Positions 11,001 through 18,830 of a DNA stretch of 64,000 nucleotides are shown here, in pieces. The position numbers were made by a program, and so were the translations under genes. The DNA comes from Sphaerisporangium krabiense (lineage in GTDB: Bacteria > Actinomycetota > Actinomycetes > Streptosporangiales > Streptosporangiaceae), in assembly GCF_014200435.1 (NCBI RefSeq), contig NZ_JACHBR010000001.1:4840001-4904000 (forward strand), written 5' to 3'. The notes under the pieces are model-generated. The model did no database searches, was not told the origin of the DNA, and saw nothing but the letters and a program-made list of their open reading frames with translations. Every line of letters begins with the position of its first letter. Within the stretch, counting starts at the first letter, position 1.

Positions 11001-11063
11001 GATGTCCGGAACGGCTTGACGGATATGTCAGGACATCTTGCCGTCATGGAAAGAGGACATCAG
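11001..11063 (+). promoter_or_regulatory. Repeated GGACAT/ATGTCC motif upstream of the aminotransferase
   Basis: GATGTCC at 11001, the near-palindrome ATGTCAGGACAT at 11025-11036 and AGGACATCAG near 11054 are copies of one half-site in the 198-base gap before the aminotransferase gene. TTGACG at 11016-11021 could be a -35 element inside the cluster. The same GGACAT precedes the PucR gene start at 8402, so PucR binding is possible but is only an inference. Confidence 0.3.
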
Positions 11064-11127
11064 AAGTTGGGGGTTGCCACCATGTAAGGTGTTTTCGCGG
11101 TACGCCGACACCTTGGGGGTAGGGCTG

Positions 11128-12453
11128 ATGACCGTGAATCGACATAATCAGGTTATGTCCGACCTTTTCGCCCGGCACCGGGCGGTCATGCCCAACTGGT
11201 TGTCCATCTACTATGACGAGCCCATCGAGATCGTGCGGGGGAAGGGCAACCGCGTCGTCGACGCAGAGGGCCATACCTACCTGGACTTCTTCGCGGGCAT
11301 CCTCACCAACATGATCGGGTACGACGTGCCCGAGGTGCGCGAGGCCGTGGAGCGCCAGCTCGCCACCGGCGTGGTCCACACCAGCACCGTCTACCTGCTG
11401 CGCGGCCAGATCGAGCTGGCCGAGAAGATCGCCAGGCTGTCGGGCATCGAGAACGCCAAGGTCTTCTTCACCAACTCCGGCACCGAGGCCAACGAGACGG
11501 CCCTGCTGCTCGCCACCTACGCCCGCGGGTCCGACCAGGTGCTCGCCATGCGGCAGAGCTACCACGGCCGCAGCTTCGGCGCGCTGTCGGTCACCAGCAA
11601 CCGGAGCTGGAAGAACAATTCGCTCTCGCCGCTGAACGTCCACTTCCTGCACGGCGCCGACCGCCACCTGCCGCAGTTCCGCGGCCTGTCCGACGCCGAG
11701 TACATCGACGTCTGCGTCGCCGACCTGCGCCACGTGCTCGCCACCGCCGTGTCCAACGACGTGGCCGCGCTGATCGCCGAGCCGATCCAGGGCGTGGGCG
11801 GCTTCACGATGGCCCCCGACGGCCTGTTCAAGGCGTACAAGGAGGTCCTGGACGAGGAGGGCGTCCTCTTCATCTCCGACGAGGTGCAGACCGGATGGGG
11901 CCGCACCGGCTCGGCCTTCTTCGGCATCCAGAACCACGGCATGACGCCCGACATGATGACCTTCGCCAAGGGCCTCGGCAACGGCTTCGCGGTCGGCGGC
12001 GTGGTGGCCCGCGGCGACCTCATGGACGGCCCGCACGCCGTCGGCCTGGCGACCTTCGGCGGCAACCCGATCTCGATGGCCGCCGCCAACGCCACCCTCG
12101 ACTACGTCCTCGACCACGACCTGCAGTCCCGCGCCGCCGTCACCGGCGAGATCCTCCTCGGCGGGCTGCGCGAGGCCAAGGACCGGCTGCCGATCCTCGG
12201 CGACGTCCGGGGCAAGGGGCTGATGTTCGCCCTCGAACTCGTGGACCCCGCCACCGGCGCCCCCGCGCCCGCGCTGGCCGGCCGGTTCATGGAGGAGACC
12301 AAGAAGCTCGGCCTGCTCGCCGGCAAGGGCGGCCTGTACGGCAACGTGCTGCGCATGGCGCCCCCGCTGACGCTCACCGACGACGAGGCGCGCGAGGGCC
12401 TCGGCATCATCGTCACCGCGCTGGAGACGATCGACGAGGAGGTCGGCAGGTGA
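11128..12453 (+). CDS. Class III aminotransferase (aspartate aminotransferase family), omega-amino acid type
   Basis: The 441-residue product is a PLP-dependent class III transaminase. Visible are NSGTEANETALLLA (phosphate-binding loop), SYHGRSFGAL, the cofactor aspartate in FISDEVQTGWGRTG and the Schiff-base lysine in MMTFAKGLGNG. ATG at 11128 is preferred because GGGGGTAGGG lies just upstream; ATG at 11155 is an alternative. Its stop overlaps the start of the methylmalonate-semialdehyde dehydrogenase gene (GTGA). A transaminase making a semialdehyde that the next enzyme oxidises to an acyl-CoA fits beta-alanine or beta-aminoisobutyrate breakdown. The amine donor is inferred from this pairing, not proven. 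Confidence 0.9.
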   Translation: MTVNRHNQVMSDLFARHRAVMPNWLSIYYDEPIEIVRGKGNRVVDAEGHTYLDFFAGILTNMIGYDVPEVREAVERQLATGVVHTSTVYLLRGQIELAEKIARLSGIENAKVFFTNSGTEANETALLLATYARGSDQVLAMRQSYHGRSFGALSVTSNRSWKNNSLSPLNVHFLHGADRHLPQFRGLSDAEYIDVCVADLRHVLATAVSNDVAALIAEPIQGVGGFTMAPDGLFKAYKEVLDEEGVLFISDEVQTGWGRTGSAFFGIQNHGMTPDMMTFAKGLGNGFAVGGVVARGDLMDGPHAVGLATFGGNPISMAAANATLDYVLDHDLQSRAAVTGEILLGGLREAKDRLPILGDVRGKGLMFALELVDPATGAPAPALAGRFMEETKKLGLLAGKGGLYGNVLRMAPPLTLTDDEAREGLGIIVTALETIDEEVGR

Positions 12454-13967
12454 CCGGGCTCAAGCGGGCCGGCCACTGGATCGGCGGCGGCGAGGCGCCG
12501 GGCGGCTCCGGCAGGCGGTCGGAGATCTTCGACCCGGCGACGGGCGAGGTCGCCGGGCACGTCGACCTGGCCTCGGCCGAGGAGGTGGACGCGGCCGTCG
12601 CCGCGGCGGCGGCGGCGTTCCCCGCCTGGCGGGACGCCTCGCTGACCAAGCGCACGCAGGTGCTGTTCCGGTTCCGCGAGCTGATGCACGCCCACCGGGG
12701 CGAGGTGGCCGAGCTGATCAGCTCCGAGCACGGCAAGGTGCGCTCGGACGCGCTCGGCGAGGTCGCGCGCGGCCTCGAGGTCGTGGAGTTCGCCTGCGGC
12801 ATCCCGCACCTGCTCAAGGGCGGCTTCTCGGAGAACGTCTCGACCGGCGTCGACTCCTTCTCGATCCGCCAGCCGCTGGGGGTCGTGGCCGGGATCACAC
12901 CGTTCAACTTCCCGGCCATGGTCCCGATGTGGATGTACCCGGTCGCGATCGCCTGCGGCAACGCGTTCGTCCTCAAGCCCTCCGAGCGCGACCCGTCGGC
13001 GTCGCTGCTGATGGCCCGGCTGTGGAAGGAGGCGGGGCTGCCCGACGGCGTGTTCAACGTCGTGCAGGGCGACAAGGTGGCCGTGGACCGGCTGCTGGAG
13101 CACCCGGACGTGCGGGCGGTGTCGTTCGTCGGCTCCACCCCGATCGCCCGGTACGTCTACGAGACCGGCACCCGGCACGGCAAGCGGGTGCAGGCGCTCG
13201 GCGGCGCCAAGAACCACATGCTCGTGCTGCCCGACGCCGACCTGGACCTGGTGGCCGACGCCGCCGTCAACGCCGGCTTCGGGTCGGCGGGCGAGCGGTG
13301 CATGGCGATCTCCGTCGTGCTCGCGGTGGACCCGGTCGGCGACGAGCTGGTCGGCAAGATCGTCGAACGGGTCGGCGCGCTGACCGTCGGTCCGGGGGAC
13401 GACCCCGAGTCGCAGATGGGGCCGCTGGTCACCGGCGTCCACCGCGACAAGGTGGCGTCCTACCTGGACACGGCCGTCACCGAGGGCGCCAAGCTCGTGG
13501 TGGACGGGCGCGACACCCCGGTCAAGGGCGGGGCGACGGCGGCCGAGACCCCCGGCTTCTGGCTCGGCCCCACGGTGATCGACCACGTGCGCCCGGGGTC
13601 GGCCGTCCACCGGGACGAGATCTTCGGCCCGGTGCTGTCGATCGTGCGCGTCTCCTCCTACGACGAGGGGCTGGAGATCATCAACGAGGTCGAGTACGGC
13701 AACGGCACCGCGGTGTTCACCAACGACGGCGGGGCGGCCCGGCGGTTCCAGAACGAGGTCGAGGTCGGCATGGTGGGCGTCAACGTGCCGATCCCCGTGC
13801 CGATGGCGTTCTACAGCTTCGGCGGGTGGAAGTCCTCGCTGTTCGGCGACACCCACGTCCACGGCACCGAGGGCGTCCACTTCTACACGCGCGGCAAGGT
13901 CGTCACCTCGCGCTGGCCGGATCCGAGCCACGGCGGCGTGAACCTCGGGTTCCCCACCAACAAGTAG
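12450..13967 (+). CDS. mmsA: CoA-acylating methylmalonate-semialdehyde dehydrogenase
   Basis: The 505-residue enzyme oxidises methylmalonate semialdehyde to propionyl-CoA (or malonate semialdehyde to acetyl-CoA) with NAD+ and CoA. The family-specific signatures are visible: GVVAGITPFNFPAMVPMWMY, FVGSTPIARYVYETG, GGAKNHMLVLPDAD, the catalytic cysteine in GSAGERCMAISV and the C-terminal FYTRGKVVTSRWPD. The length matches the family. GTG at 12450 overlaps the aminotransferase stop, so the two are translationally coupled in one operon. It completes the pathway from an omega-amino acid to an acyl-CoA in valine, thymine or beta-alanine catabolism. Confidence 0.96.
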   Translation: MTGLKRAGHWIGGGEAPGGSGRRSEIFDPATGEVAGHVDLASAEEVDAAVAAAAAAFPAWRDASLTKRTQVLFRFRELMHAHRGEVAELISSEHGKVRSDALGEVARGLEVVEFACGIPHLLKGGFSENVSTGVDSFSIRQPLGVVAGITPFNFPAMVPMWMYPVAIACGNAFVLKPSERDPSASLLMARLWKEAGLPDGVFNVVQGDKVAVDRLLEHPDVRAVSFVGSTPIARYVYETGTRHGKRVQALGGAKNHMLVLPDADLDLVADAAVNAGFGSAGERCMAISVVLAVDPVGDELVGKIVERVGALTVGPGDDPESQMGPLVTGVHRDKVASYLDTAVTEGAKLVVDGRDTPVKGGATAAETPGFWLGPTVIDHVRPGSAVHRDEIFGPVLSIVRVSSYDEGLEIINEVEYGNGTAVFTNDGGAARRFQNEVEVGMVGVNVPIPVPMAFYSFGGWKSSLFGDTHVHGTEGVHFYTRGKVVTSRWPDPSHGGVNLGFPTNK

Positions 13968-13972
13968 CCCCC

Positions 13973-14005
13973 GCGCGGTCCTCCGTCCTCCGCGGAGGGC
14001 CGCGC
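13973..14005 (+). terminator. Terminator after mmsA
   Basis: A 13-base GC-rich stem (13973-13985 with 13993-14005, one G-U pair) closes on a seven-base loop and starts six bases after the mmsA stop codon. There is no T run, which is common for terminators in this group. Confidence 0.75.
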
Positions 14006-14067
14006 CACGGGACCCGCCCGGCGGCGGGCGGCTAGGCTGCTCGCAAGGTGACGACGAGGGGGCCCGG

Positions 14068-15363
14068 GTGTCGAAGGTGAGACGACGTCGCAGCGCCGGC
14101 GCGGCGTCGCTGGCGGCGGCCGCGGCGCTGCTCGCCGCGTGCGGCGCCGGGACCGGGGCCCACGAGCAGCGCGCCCAGGTGGTCGCCGCGCGCGCCACGC
14201 CACGCCCGCCCTCCGCCACCCCGCCGGTCACCCCGTCGGCCTCCGTGTCGGGTACGGCCTCGCCGTCGCCGTCCCGCACGGCGCCCGGGCGCGGCGAGGG
14301 CACGGTGACCGTGGTCGCCTATCGGGGGTACGCCGAGTACGGCGGCAGCGACTCGGCGGTCAACTGGGTGGGGGAGTTCGAGAGGAACACCGGCTGCCGG
14401 GTGAACCTGCGTTACGCGCAGAACGCCGACGAGCTGGACAAGCTGGTCTCCGGGGGCGACTACGACGCGGTCGCGGCGCCGCCGCAGGTGGCGGGCCGGC
14501 TGATCGCGGAGAAGAAGGCCGCCGCCCTCACCACCTCCCTCATCCCGCGCTACCAGCAGATCCCCGAGTGGCTGCGCACCCAGCCCGCGATCACCGCCGA
14601 AGGCCGGGTGTACGGCGTGCCGTACCTGTGGGGGTACTACCGGACCTTCTACGACGACAGCCGGTCGCCGCGCCCGAAGGCGGACGCGCTCTACTCCGGC
14701 GCCGTCCCGGCCGTGCTCAGGGACGGCCCGCTGAGCATCGCCGACGCCGCGCTGCGGCTGAAGGAGAGCAAGCCCTCGCTGGGCGTGAAGAACCCCTTCA
14801 AGCTCACCCGGCAGCAGTTCGACGCCGCGCTCGCGCTGCTCGGCGCGCATGCCGCCGGCGGGCGGTCGTACTGGACGAACCCGGTCGAGGCGGTGCAGGC
14901 CCTCTCCGGCGGCGAGGCGCGCGTCGTGCGCGCCCTGCCCTACACCGGGTACGTGGCGCGCGCGGCCGGGCGTCCGGTCAAGGCGCTGGACGAGCGGGGG
15001 CCGACCACCGGCTGGGTGGACTCCTGGATGATCTCCGCGCAGGCGGCGGCGCCCAACTGCGCCTACCGCTGGATCGACTGGGCCGTCTCCGCCAAGCCCG
15101 AGCAGCAGGCGGCCGTCTGGAACGGGCTCGCGCCCGCCAACCCGCGCGGCTGCACCTGGGATCCCGGCGACGACGCCGCCAAGGCGGCGCGGGCCGCCCT
15201 GGCCGCACGGGTCTGCGACGCCTACCAGGTGGACGGCGAGCGTCCCCGTGACGTCGCCTTTGCCGTCCGCCCATCGAAGGATTGCGGCGGCCGGGACGGG
15301 GAATGCACCGACTATGCCGAGTGGGCCGCCGCGTGGCAGCGGCTCGTCCGGCCCACGGGGTGA
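14068..15363 (+). CDS. Extracellular solute-binding lipoprotein (polyamine, PotD-like)
   Basis: The 431-residue product starts at GTG with GAGGGGG upstream. It has a lipoprotein signal peptide with lipobox LLAAC (Cys near residue 32) and a Ser/Thr/Pro-rich linker to about residue 75. The following solute-binding fold is of the spermidine/putrescine type (VTVVAYRGYAEYGGSD, GGDYDAVAAPPQ, VYGVPYLWGYYRTFY, GWVDSWMISA). No permease or ATPase gene is nearby, so it either serves a transporter encoded elsewhere or works as a sensor. Its place among amine-degrading enzymes supports an amine ligand. It is flanked by terminators and stands alone. Confidence 0.85.
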   Translation: MSKVRRRRSAGAASLAAAAALLAACGAGTGAHEQRAQVVAARATPRPPSATPPVTPSASVSGTASPSPSRTAPGRGEGTVTVVAYRGYAEYGGSDSAVNWVGEFERNTGCRVNLRYAQNADELDKLVSGGDYDAVAAPPQVAGRLIAEKKAAALTTSLIPRYQQIPEWLRTQPAITAEGRVYGVPYLWGYYRTFYDDSRSPRPKADALYSGAVPAVLRDGPLSIADAALRLKESKPSLGVKNPFKLTRQQFDAALALLGAHAAGGRSYWTNPVEAVQALSGGEARVVRALPYTGYVARAAGRPVKALDERGPTTGWVDSWMISAQAAAPNCAYRWIDWAVSAKPEQQAAVWNGLAPANPRGCTWDPGDDAAKAARAALAARVCDAYQVDGERPRDVAFAVRPSKDCGGRDGECTDYAEWAAAWQRLVRPTG

Positions 15364-15427
15364 TCGTGACCATCGCGTGAGAGGGCCGCGGGCTCGCCTG
15401 TTCCCCCGCCGGGCGAGGTCCGCCCAG

Positions 15428-15462
15428 GGCGCTCCGGAACATTCCCCCGACTCCGGAGCGCC
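15428..15462 (+). terminator. Terminator after the solute-binding lipoprotein gene
   Basis: An 11-base perfect stem (15428-15438 with 15452-15462, GGCGCTCCGGA and its complement) with a 13-base loop is followed by TT. It lies 64 bases after the lipoprotein stop codon. Confidence 0.7.
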
Positions 15463-15591
15463 TTCTCGCGGCGCGGGCCGCCGCCCGGCGCCGGCGTGGC
15501 CCAAGAGGTCCTAGACCGTCCTTTCCGGCGGTGTGAAGCGGGCGAGGCGCTGGAATCCGCAGGCTTTCCGGCACTTCCCCACGCCCTCATA

Positions 15592-15621
15592 TTGAATGGT
15601 CGACCAGTCAGTTGGTACCGT
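15592..15621 (+). promoter_or_regulatory. Promoter with FadR/GntR-like palindrome before the saccharopine-dehydrogenase-like gene
   Basis: A -35 hexamer TTGAAT (15592-15597) and a -10 hexamer TACCGT (15616-15621) are 18 bases apart, and the start codon follows seven bases later. The perfect palindrome TGGTCGACCA at 15597-15606 lies directly behind the -35 element. The TGGT-N-ACCA form is typical of FadR-subfamily GntR repressors. No GntR gene is present in this window. Confidence 0.65.
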
Positions 15622-15628
15622 CTTCGGC

Positions 15629-16891
15629 ATGCGCATTCTGCTGGTAGGCGCGGGGGGAGTCGGGTCCGCCGTGGTCCCGATCGCCGCGCGCCGGGACTTC
15701 TTCGACCACATCGTCGTCGCCGACTACGACCGCGCACGCGCCGAGGCCGTCGCCGGGAGATCGGCTTCAGGACAAGGCGCGGCACAGATCCATGAACAGA
15801 CCTCCGGGCCGGGGGATCCGCGCTTCAGCGCCATCGGCCTGGACGCCTCCGACCAGGCCGCGGTGGAGGCCGCGCTGCGCGAGCACCGCTGCGACGTGCT
15901 CGTCAACGCCGTGGACCCGCGGTTCGACATGCCGTTGTTCCGGGCCGCGCTGAACGCGGGGGCCCACTACCTGGACATGGCGATGTCCCTGTCCCGGCCG
16001 CACCCGAGCCGGCCGTACGAGCTGCCCGGCGTCAAGCTCGGCGACGAGCAGTTCGCGATGTCGGCGGAATGGGAGGCCAAGGGACTGCTCGCCCTGGTCG
16101 GCATGGGCGTCGAGCCCGGCCTGGCCGACGTCTTCGCCCGCTACGCCGCCGACCACCTGTTCGAGAGCATCGACGAGATCGGCATCCGCGACGGCGCGAA
16201 CCTCGTCGTCAGGGGCGAGGACGGGCAGGAGGCCTTCGCGCCCACCTTCTCCATCTGGACCACGATCGAGGAGTGCCTCAACCCGCCGGTGATCTGGGAG
16301 GACGGCGGCTGGCACACCACCGAGCCGTTCAGCGAGCCCGAGGTCTTCGACTTCCCCGAGGGCATCGGCCCCGTCGAGTGCGTGAACGTGGAGCACGAGG
16401 AGGTGCTGCTGATCCCGCGCTGGGTGAAGGCCCGCAAGGTGACGTTCAAGTACGGCCTCGGGGACGAGTTCATCGACGTGCTACGGACGCTGCACAAGCT
16501 CGGGCTGGACTCCACCGAGCCGGTGCGGGTGCGCGGCCACGAGGTGTCGCCCCGGGACGTGGTCGCCGCGTCGCTGCCCGACCCGGCGACGCTCGGCGAG
16601 CGGATGCGCGGCAAGACCTGCGCCGGGACCTGGATCAAGGGCGTCGGCAAGGACGGCGCGCCGCGCGAGGTCTACCTGTACCACGTCGTGGACAACGCGT
16701 GGTCGATGCGCGAGTACGGCGCGCAGGCCGTGGTGTGGCAGACGGCGGTGCATCCCGTCGTCGCGCTGGAGCTGCTGGCGCGCGGGGCGTGGAAGGGCCA
16801 AGGGGTGCTCGGGCCGGAGGCGTTCGAGCCGGAGCCGTTCCTCGCCCTGCTGAACGAGTACGGCTCGCCGTGGGGGATGCGCGAGAGCTGA
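15629..16891 (+). CDS. Saccharopine dehydrogenase family NAD(P)-dependent enzyme
   Basis: The 420-residue product begins with a Rossmann dinucleotide site (MRILLVGAGGVGSAVVPIAA) and continues with DVLVNAVDPRFDMPLFRAAL, NAGAHYLDMAMS and GMGVEPGLADVFARYAA, all typical of the saccharopine dehydrogenase fold. Such enzymes join or split an amino acid and an aldehyde, as in lysine breakdown or carboxyspermidine formation. Neighbouring aminotransferase and GABA genes suggest an amine or lysine pathway, but the substrate cannot be named. ATG at 15629 is chosen because a good promoter ends seven bases before it, giving a leaderless transcript; the in-frame start 33 bases upstream would lie inside the promoter. 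It converges with the small zinc-binding protein gene. Confidence 0.88.
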   Translation: MRILLVGAGGVGSAVVPIAARRDFFDHIVVADYDRARAEAVAGRSASGQGAAQIHEQTSGPGDPRFSAIGLDASDQAAVEAALREHRCDVLVNAVDPRFDMPLFRAALNAGAHYLDMAMSLSRPHPSRPYELPGVKLGDEQFAMSAEWEAKGLLALVGMGVEPGLADVFARYAADHLFESIDEIGIRDGANLVVRGEDGQEAFAPTFSIWTTIEECLNPPVIWEDGGWHTTEPFSEPEVFDFPEGIGPVECVNVEHEEVLLIPRWVKARKVTFKYGLGDEFIDVLRTLHKLGLDSTEPVRVRGHEVSPRDVVAASLPDPATLGERMRGKTCAGTWIKGVGKDGAPREVYLYHVVDNAWSMREYGAQAVVWQTAVHPVVALELLARGAWKGQGVLGPEAFEPEPFLALLNEYGSPWGMRES

Positions 16892-16900
16892 CGTCCCCGC

Positions 16901-17158
16901 TCAGGGCAGCGCGGCCCTCTTGTGGGGGGAGGGCTTGTGGCGTCGCGGGGCGGGCGTCGCGGGGAGCAGGACCTTGGCGCACTCCTCGCAGGCCATCACC
17001 GGCGTGCCCGAGGGCAGCCTGCCGACGCGGACCCGGGGACGCGGCCACTTCTTGTGGCACACCACGCAGGCGTCGCCGTCGCGCTGCGGTCCGGTCAGGT
17101 CGCCGGGGTCGAACGTCAAGGAACGCCGTGATGCTCCGGCCGGATCCCAGCTACTCAT
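16901..17158 (-). CDS. Small zinc-ribbon-like protein
   Basis: This 85-residue basic protein has two CxxC pairs, CVVC near residue 31 and CEEC near residue 57, separated by about 22 residues. That spacing fits one structural zinc site. AGGAG sits four bases before the ATG, which supports it as a real gene, as does strong GC bias at third positions. Its tail (RRHKPSPHKRAALP) is positively charged and could contact nucleic acid. The function is unknown. It converges with the saccharopine-dehydrogenase-like gene, with nine bases between the stop codons. Confidence 0.75.
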   Translation of the reverse strand: MSSWDPAGASRRSLTFDPGDLTGPQRDGDACVVCHKKWPRPRVRVGRLPSGTPVMACEECAKVLLPATPAPRRHKPSPHKRAALP

Positions 17159-17282
17159 CCCGCTCCTGCTGATCGAATGTCTTGTACCCGAACCGTTATA
17201 ACTCCATTACCCTCAGTGATCGACTAGTGCGATGTCAAGGATGGGTTAAATCACGCGCATCGCACGCGCCGGACAACAACAA

Positions 17283-17315
17283 AAGGGGCACCCGGCAGCA
17301 AGCCGGGTGCCCCTT
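17283..17315 (-). terminator. Terminator after gabT
   Basis: A 14-base perfect stem (17283-17296 with 17302-17315) closes on a five-base loop. Read leftward it is followed by TTTTGTTGTTGT, a good U-rich tail. It starts 11 bases after the gabT stop codon. Confidence 0.92.
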
Positions 17316-17326
17316 CGGTGGTCCTC

Positions 17327-18709
17327 CTAAACGGCGGACACGGCCTTCTCCAGGATGGACAGCCCCTCGTCCAGCAGCGCGTCGGAGATGGCCAGCGGCG
17401 GCAGGAAACGCAGCACGTTGCCGTAGGTGCCGGCGGTGAGCACCACCAGTCCCTCGGCGTGGCAGCGCTGGGCGATCTCGCCGGTCAGGGCCGGGTCCGG
17501 CTCCTTGGTGCCCGGCTTGACCAGCTCGATCGCGATCATCGCGCCGCGCCCGCGCACGTCGCCCACGACCGGGCAGCGCTCGGCCAGCGCGGCGAGCCGG
17601 GGCAGCATCAGGTCGCCGATCTGGCGCGCCCGCGCCACGAGGCCGTCCGCCTCGATCGTCTCCAGCACGGCCAGCGCCGCCTCACAGGCCAGCGGGTTGC
17701 CGCCGTAGGTGCCGCCGAGGCCGCCGACGTGGACGGCGTCCAGCAGCTCGGCCCTGCCGGTGACCGCGGCGAGCGGCAGGCCGCCGGCGATGCCCTTGGC
17801 CGTGCAGATGATGTCGGGGACGATGCCCTCGTCCTCACAGGCGAACAGGTGGCCGGTGCGGGCGAAGCCGGTCTGCACCTCGTCGGCGACGAACACGATG
17901 CCGTTGGCCTTGGCGAACTCGGCCAGCCTGGGCAGGAAGCCGCGGGCCGGCACGACGAAGCCGCCCTCGCCCTGGATCGGCTCGATCACGATCGCGGCGA
18001 CGTTCGACGCGCCGATCTGCTTCTCGATCGCGTCGATCGCCTGGGCCGCGGCCTCCTCGGCGCAGTCGTCCGGGCCGGTGGGCCAGCGGAACGGGTACGC
18101 CATCGGCATCCGGTACACCTCAGGGGCGTACGGGCCGAACCGGTGCTTGTAGGGCATGTTCTTGGCGGTCAGCGTCATCGTCAGCAGCGTGCGGCCGTGG
18201 TAGCCGTGGTCGAACACCACGACGGCCTGGCGGCCGGTCGCGTGCCGGGCCACCTTCACCGCGTTCTCCACGGCCTCGGCGCCGGAGTTGACGAGGAACG
18301 TGCGCTTCTCGTGGTCACCGGGCGTGAGGTGGTTGAGCTTCTCGCACACCTCCACGTACGACTCGTACGGCGTGACCATGAAGCAGGTGTGGGTGAAGTC
18401 GGCGACCTGGCGCTGGACCCGCTCGACCACGCGCGGAGCGGCGTTGCCGACGGTGGTCACCGCGATGCCGGAGCCGAAGTCGATCAGGGAGTTGCCGTCC
18501 GCGTCCACCAGCACGCCGCCGCCCGCGTGGGTGACGAAGACCGGCAGCGTGGTGCCGATGCCCGGCGGCACGGCGGACTGCTTGCGGGCGAACATCTCCC
18601 GCGACCGCGGTCCGGGGATCTCGGTGAGGAGGCGGCGCTCCTGCGGGAGCGTGGGGCCGCCGTGTGCGATGGGCCCGTCCGGCCGGTGTGCGTCACGCTC
18701 GGTGCTCAT
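17327..18709 (-). CDS. gabT: 4-aminobutyrate--2-oxoglutarate transaminase
   Basis: The 460-residue enzyme moves the amino group of GABA to 2-oxoglutarate, giving succinate semialdehyde. Class III transaminase signatures typical of actinobacterial GabT are visible: GSGIAVTTVGNAAPRVVERV, FLVNSGAEAVENAVKVAR, FDHGYHGRTLLTMTLTAKN, VIEPIQGEGGF, the cofactor aspartate in FVADEVQTGFARTG and the lysine in DIICTAKGIAGGLP. The start MSTERDAHR at 18709 gives the usual family length. It is divergent from a PucR regulator, the usual arrangement for GABA genes in this group, and an aldehyde dehydrogenase able to take its product lies at 21213. A terminator follows. Confidence 0.95.
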   Translation of the reverse strand: MSTERDAHRPDGPIAHGGPTLPQERRLLTEIPGPRSREMFARKQSAVPPGIGTTLPVFVTHAGGGVLVDADGNSLIDFGSGIAVTTVGNAAPRVVERVQRQVADFTHTCFMVTPYESYVEVCEKLNHLTPGDHEKRTFLVNSGAEAVENAVKVARHATGRQAVVVFDHGYHGRTLLTMTLTAKNMPYKHRFGPYAPEVYRMPMAYPFRWPTGPDDCAEEAAAQAIDAIEKQIGASNVAAIVIEPIQGEGGFVVPARGFLPRLAEFAKANGIVFVADEVQTGFARTGHLFACEDEGIVPDIICTAKGIAGGLPLAAVTGRAELLDAVHVGGLGGTYGGNPLACEAALAVLETIEADGLVARARQIGDLMLPRLAALAERCPVVGDVRGRGAMIAIELVKPGTKEPDPALTGEIAQRCHAEGLVVLTAGTYGNVLRFLPPLAISDALLDEGLSILEKAVSAV

Positions 18710-18775
18710 GCCTTCGACCGTACGGCCACCGGGCCGCGCTGCCGACCTGGCGACATGGCACAATAAGGCCGAGCC

Positions 18776-18796
18776 GCTTGTCCATCTTGTACAAGC
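18776..18796. promoter_or_regulatory. Candidate PucR operator between gabT and its regulator
   Basis: GCTTGT at 18776-18781 and ACAAGC at 18791-18796 form an inverted repeat that contains the perfect 10-base palindrome CTTGTACAAG (18786-18795). It lies in the 121-base gap between the two divergent genes, where a shared operator would be expected. Binding by the PucR protein is inferred. Confidence 0.55.
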
Positions 18797-18830
18797 GCGT
18801 ACGGTTTTCGAGGGTCCTTCTGGGGGCGGG

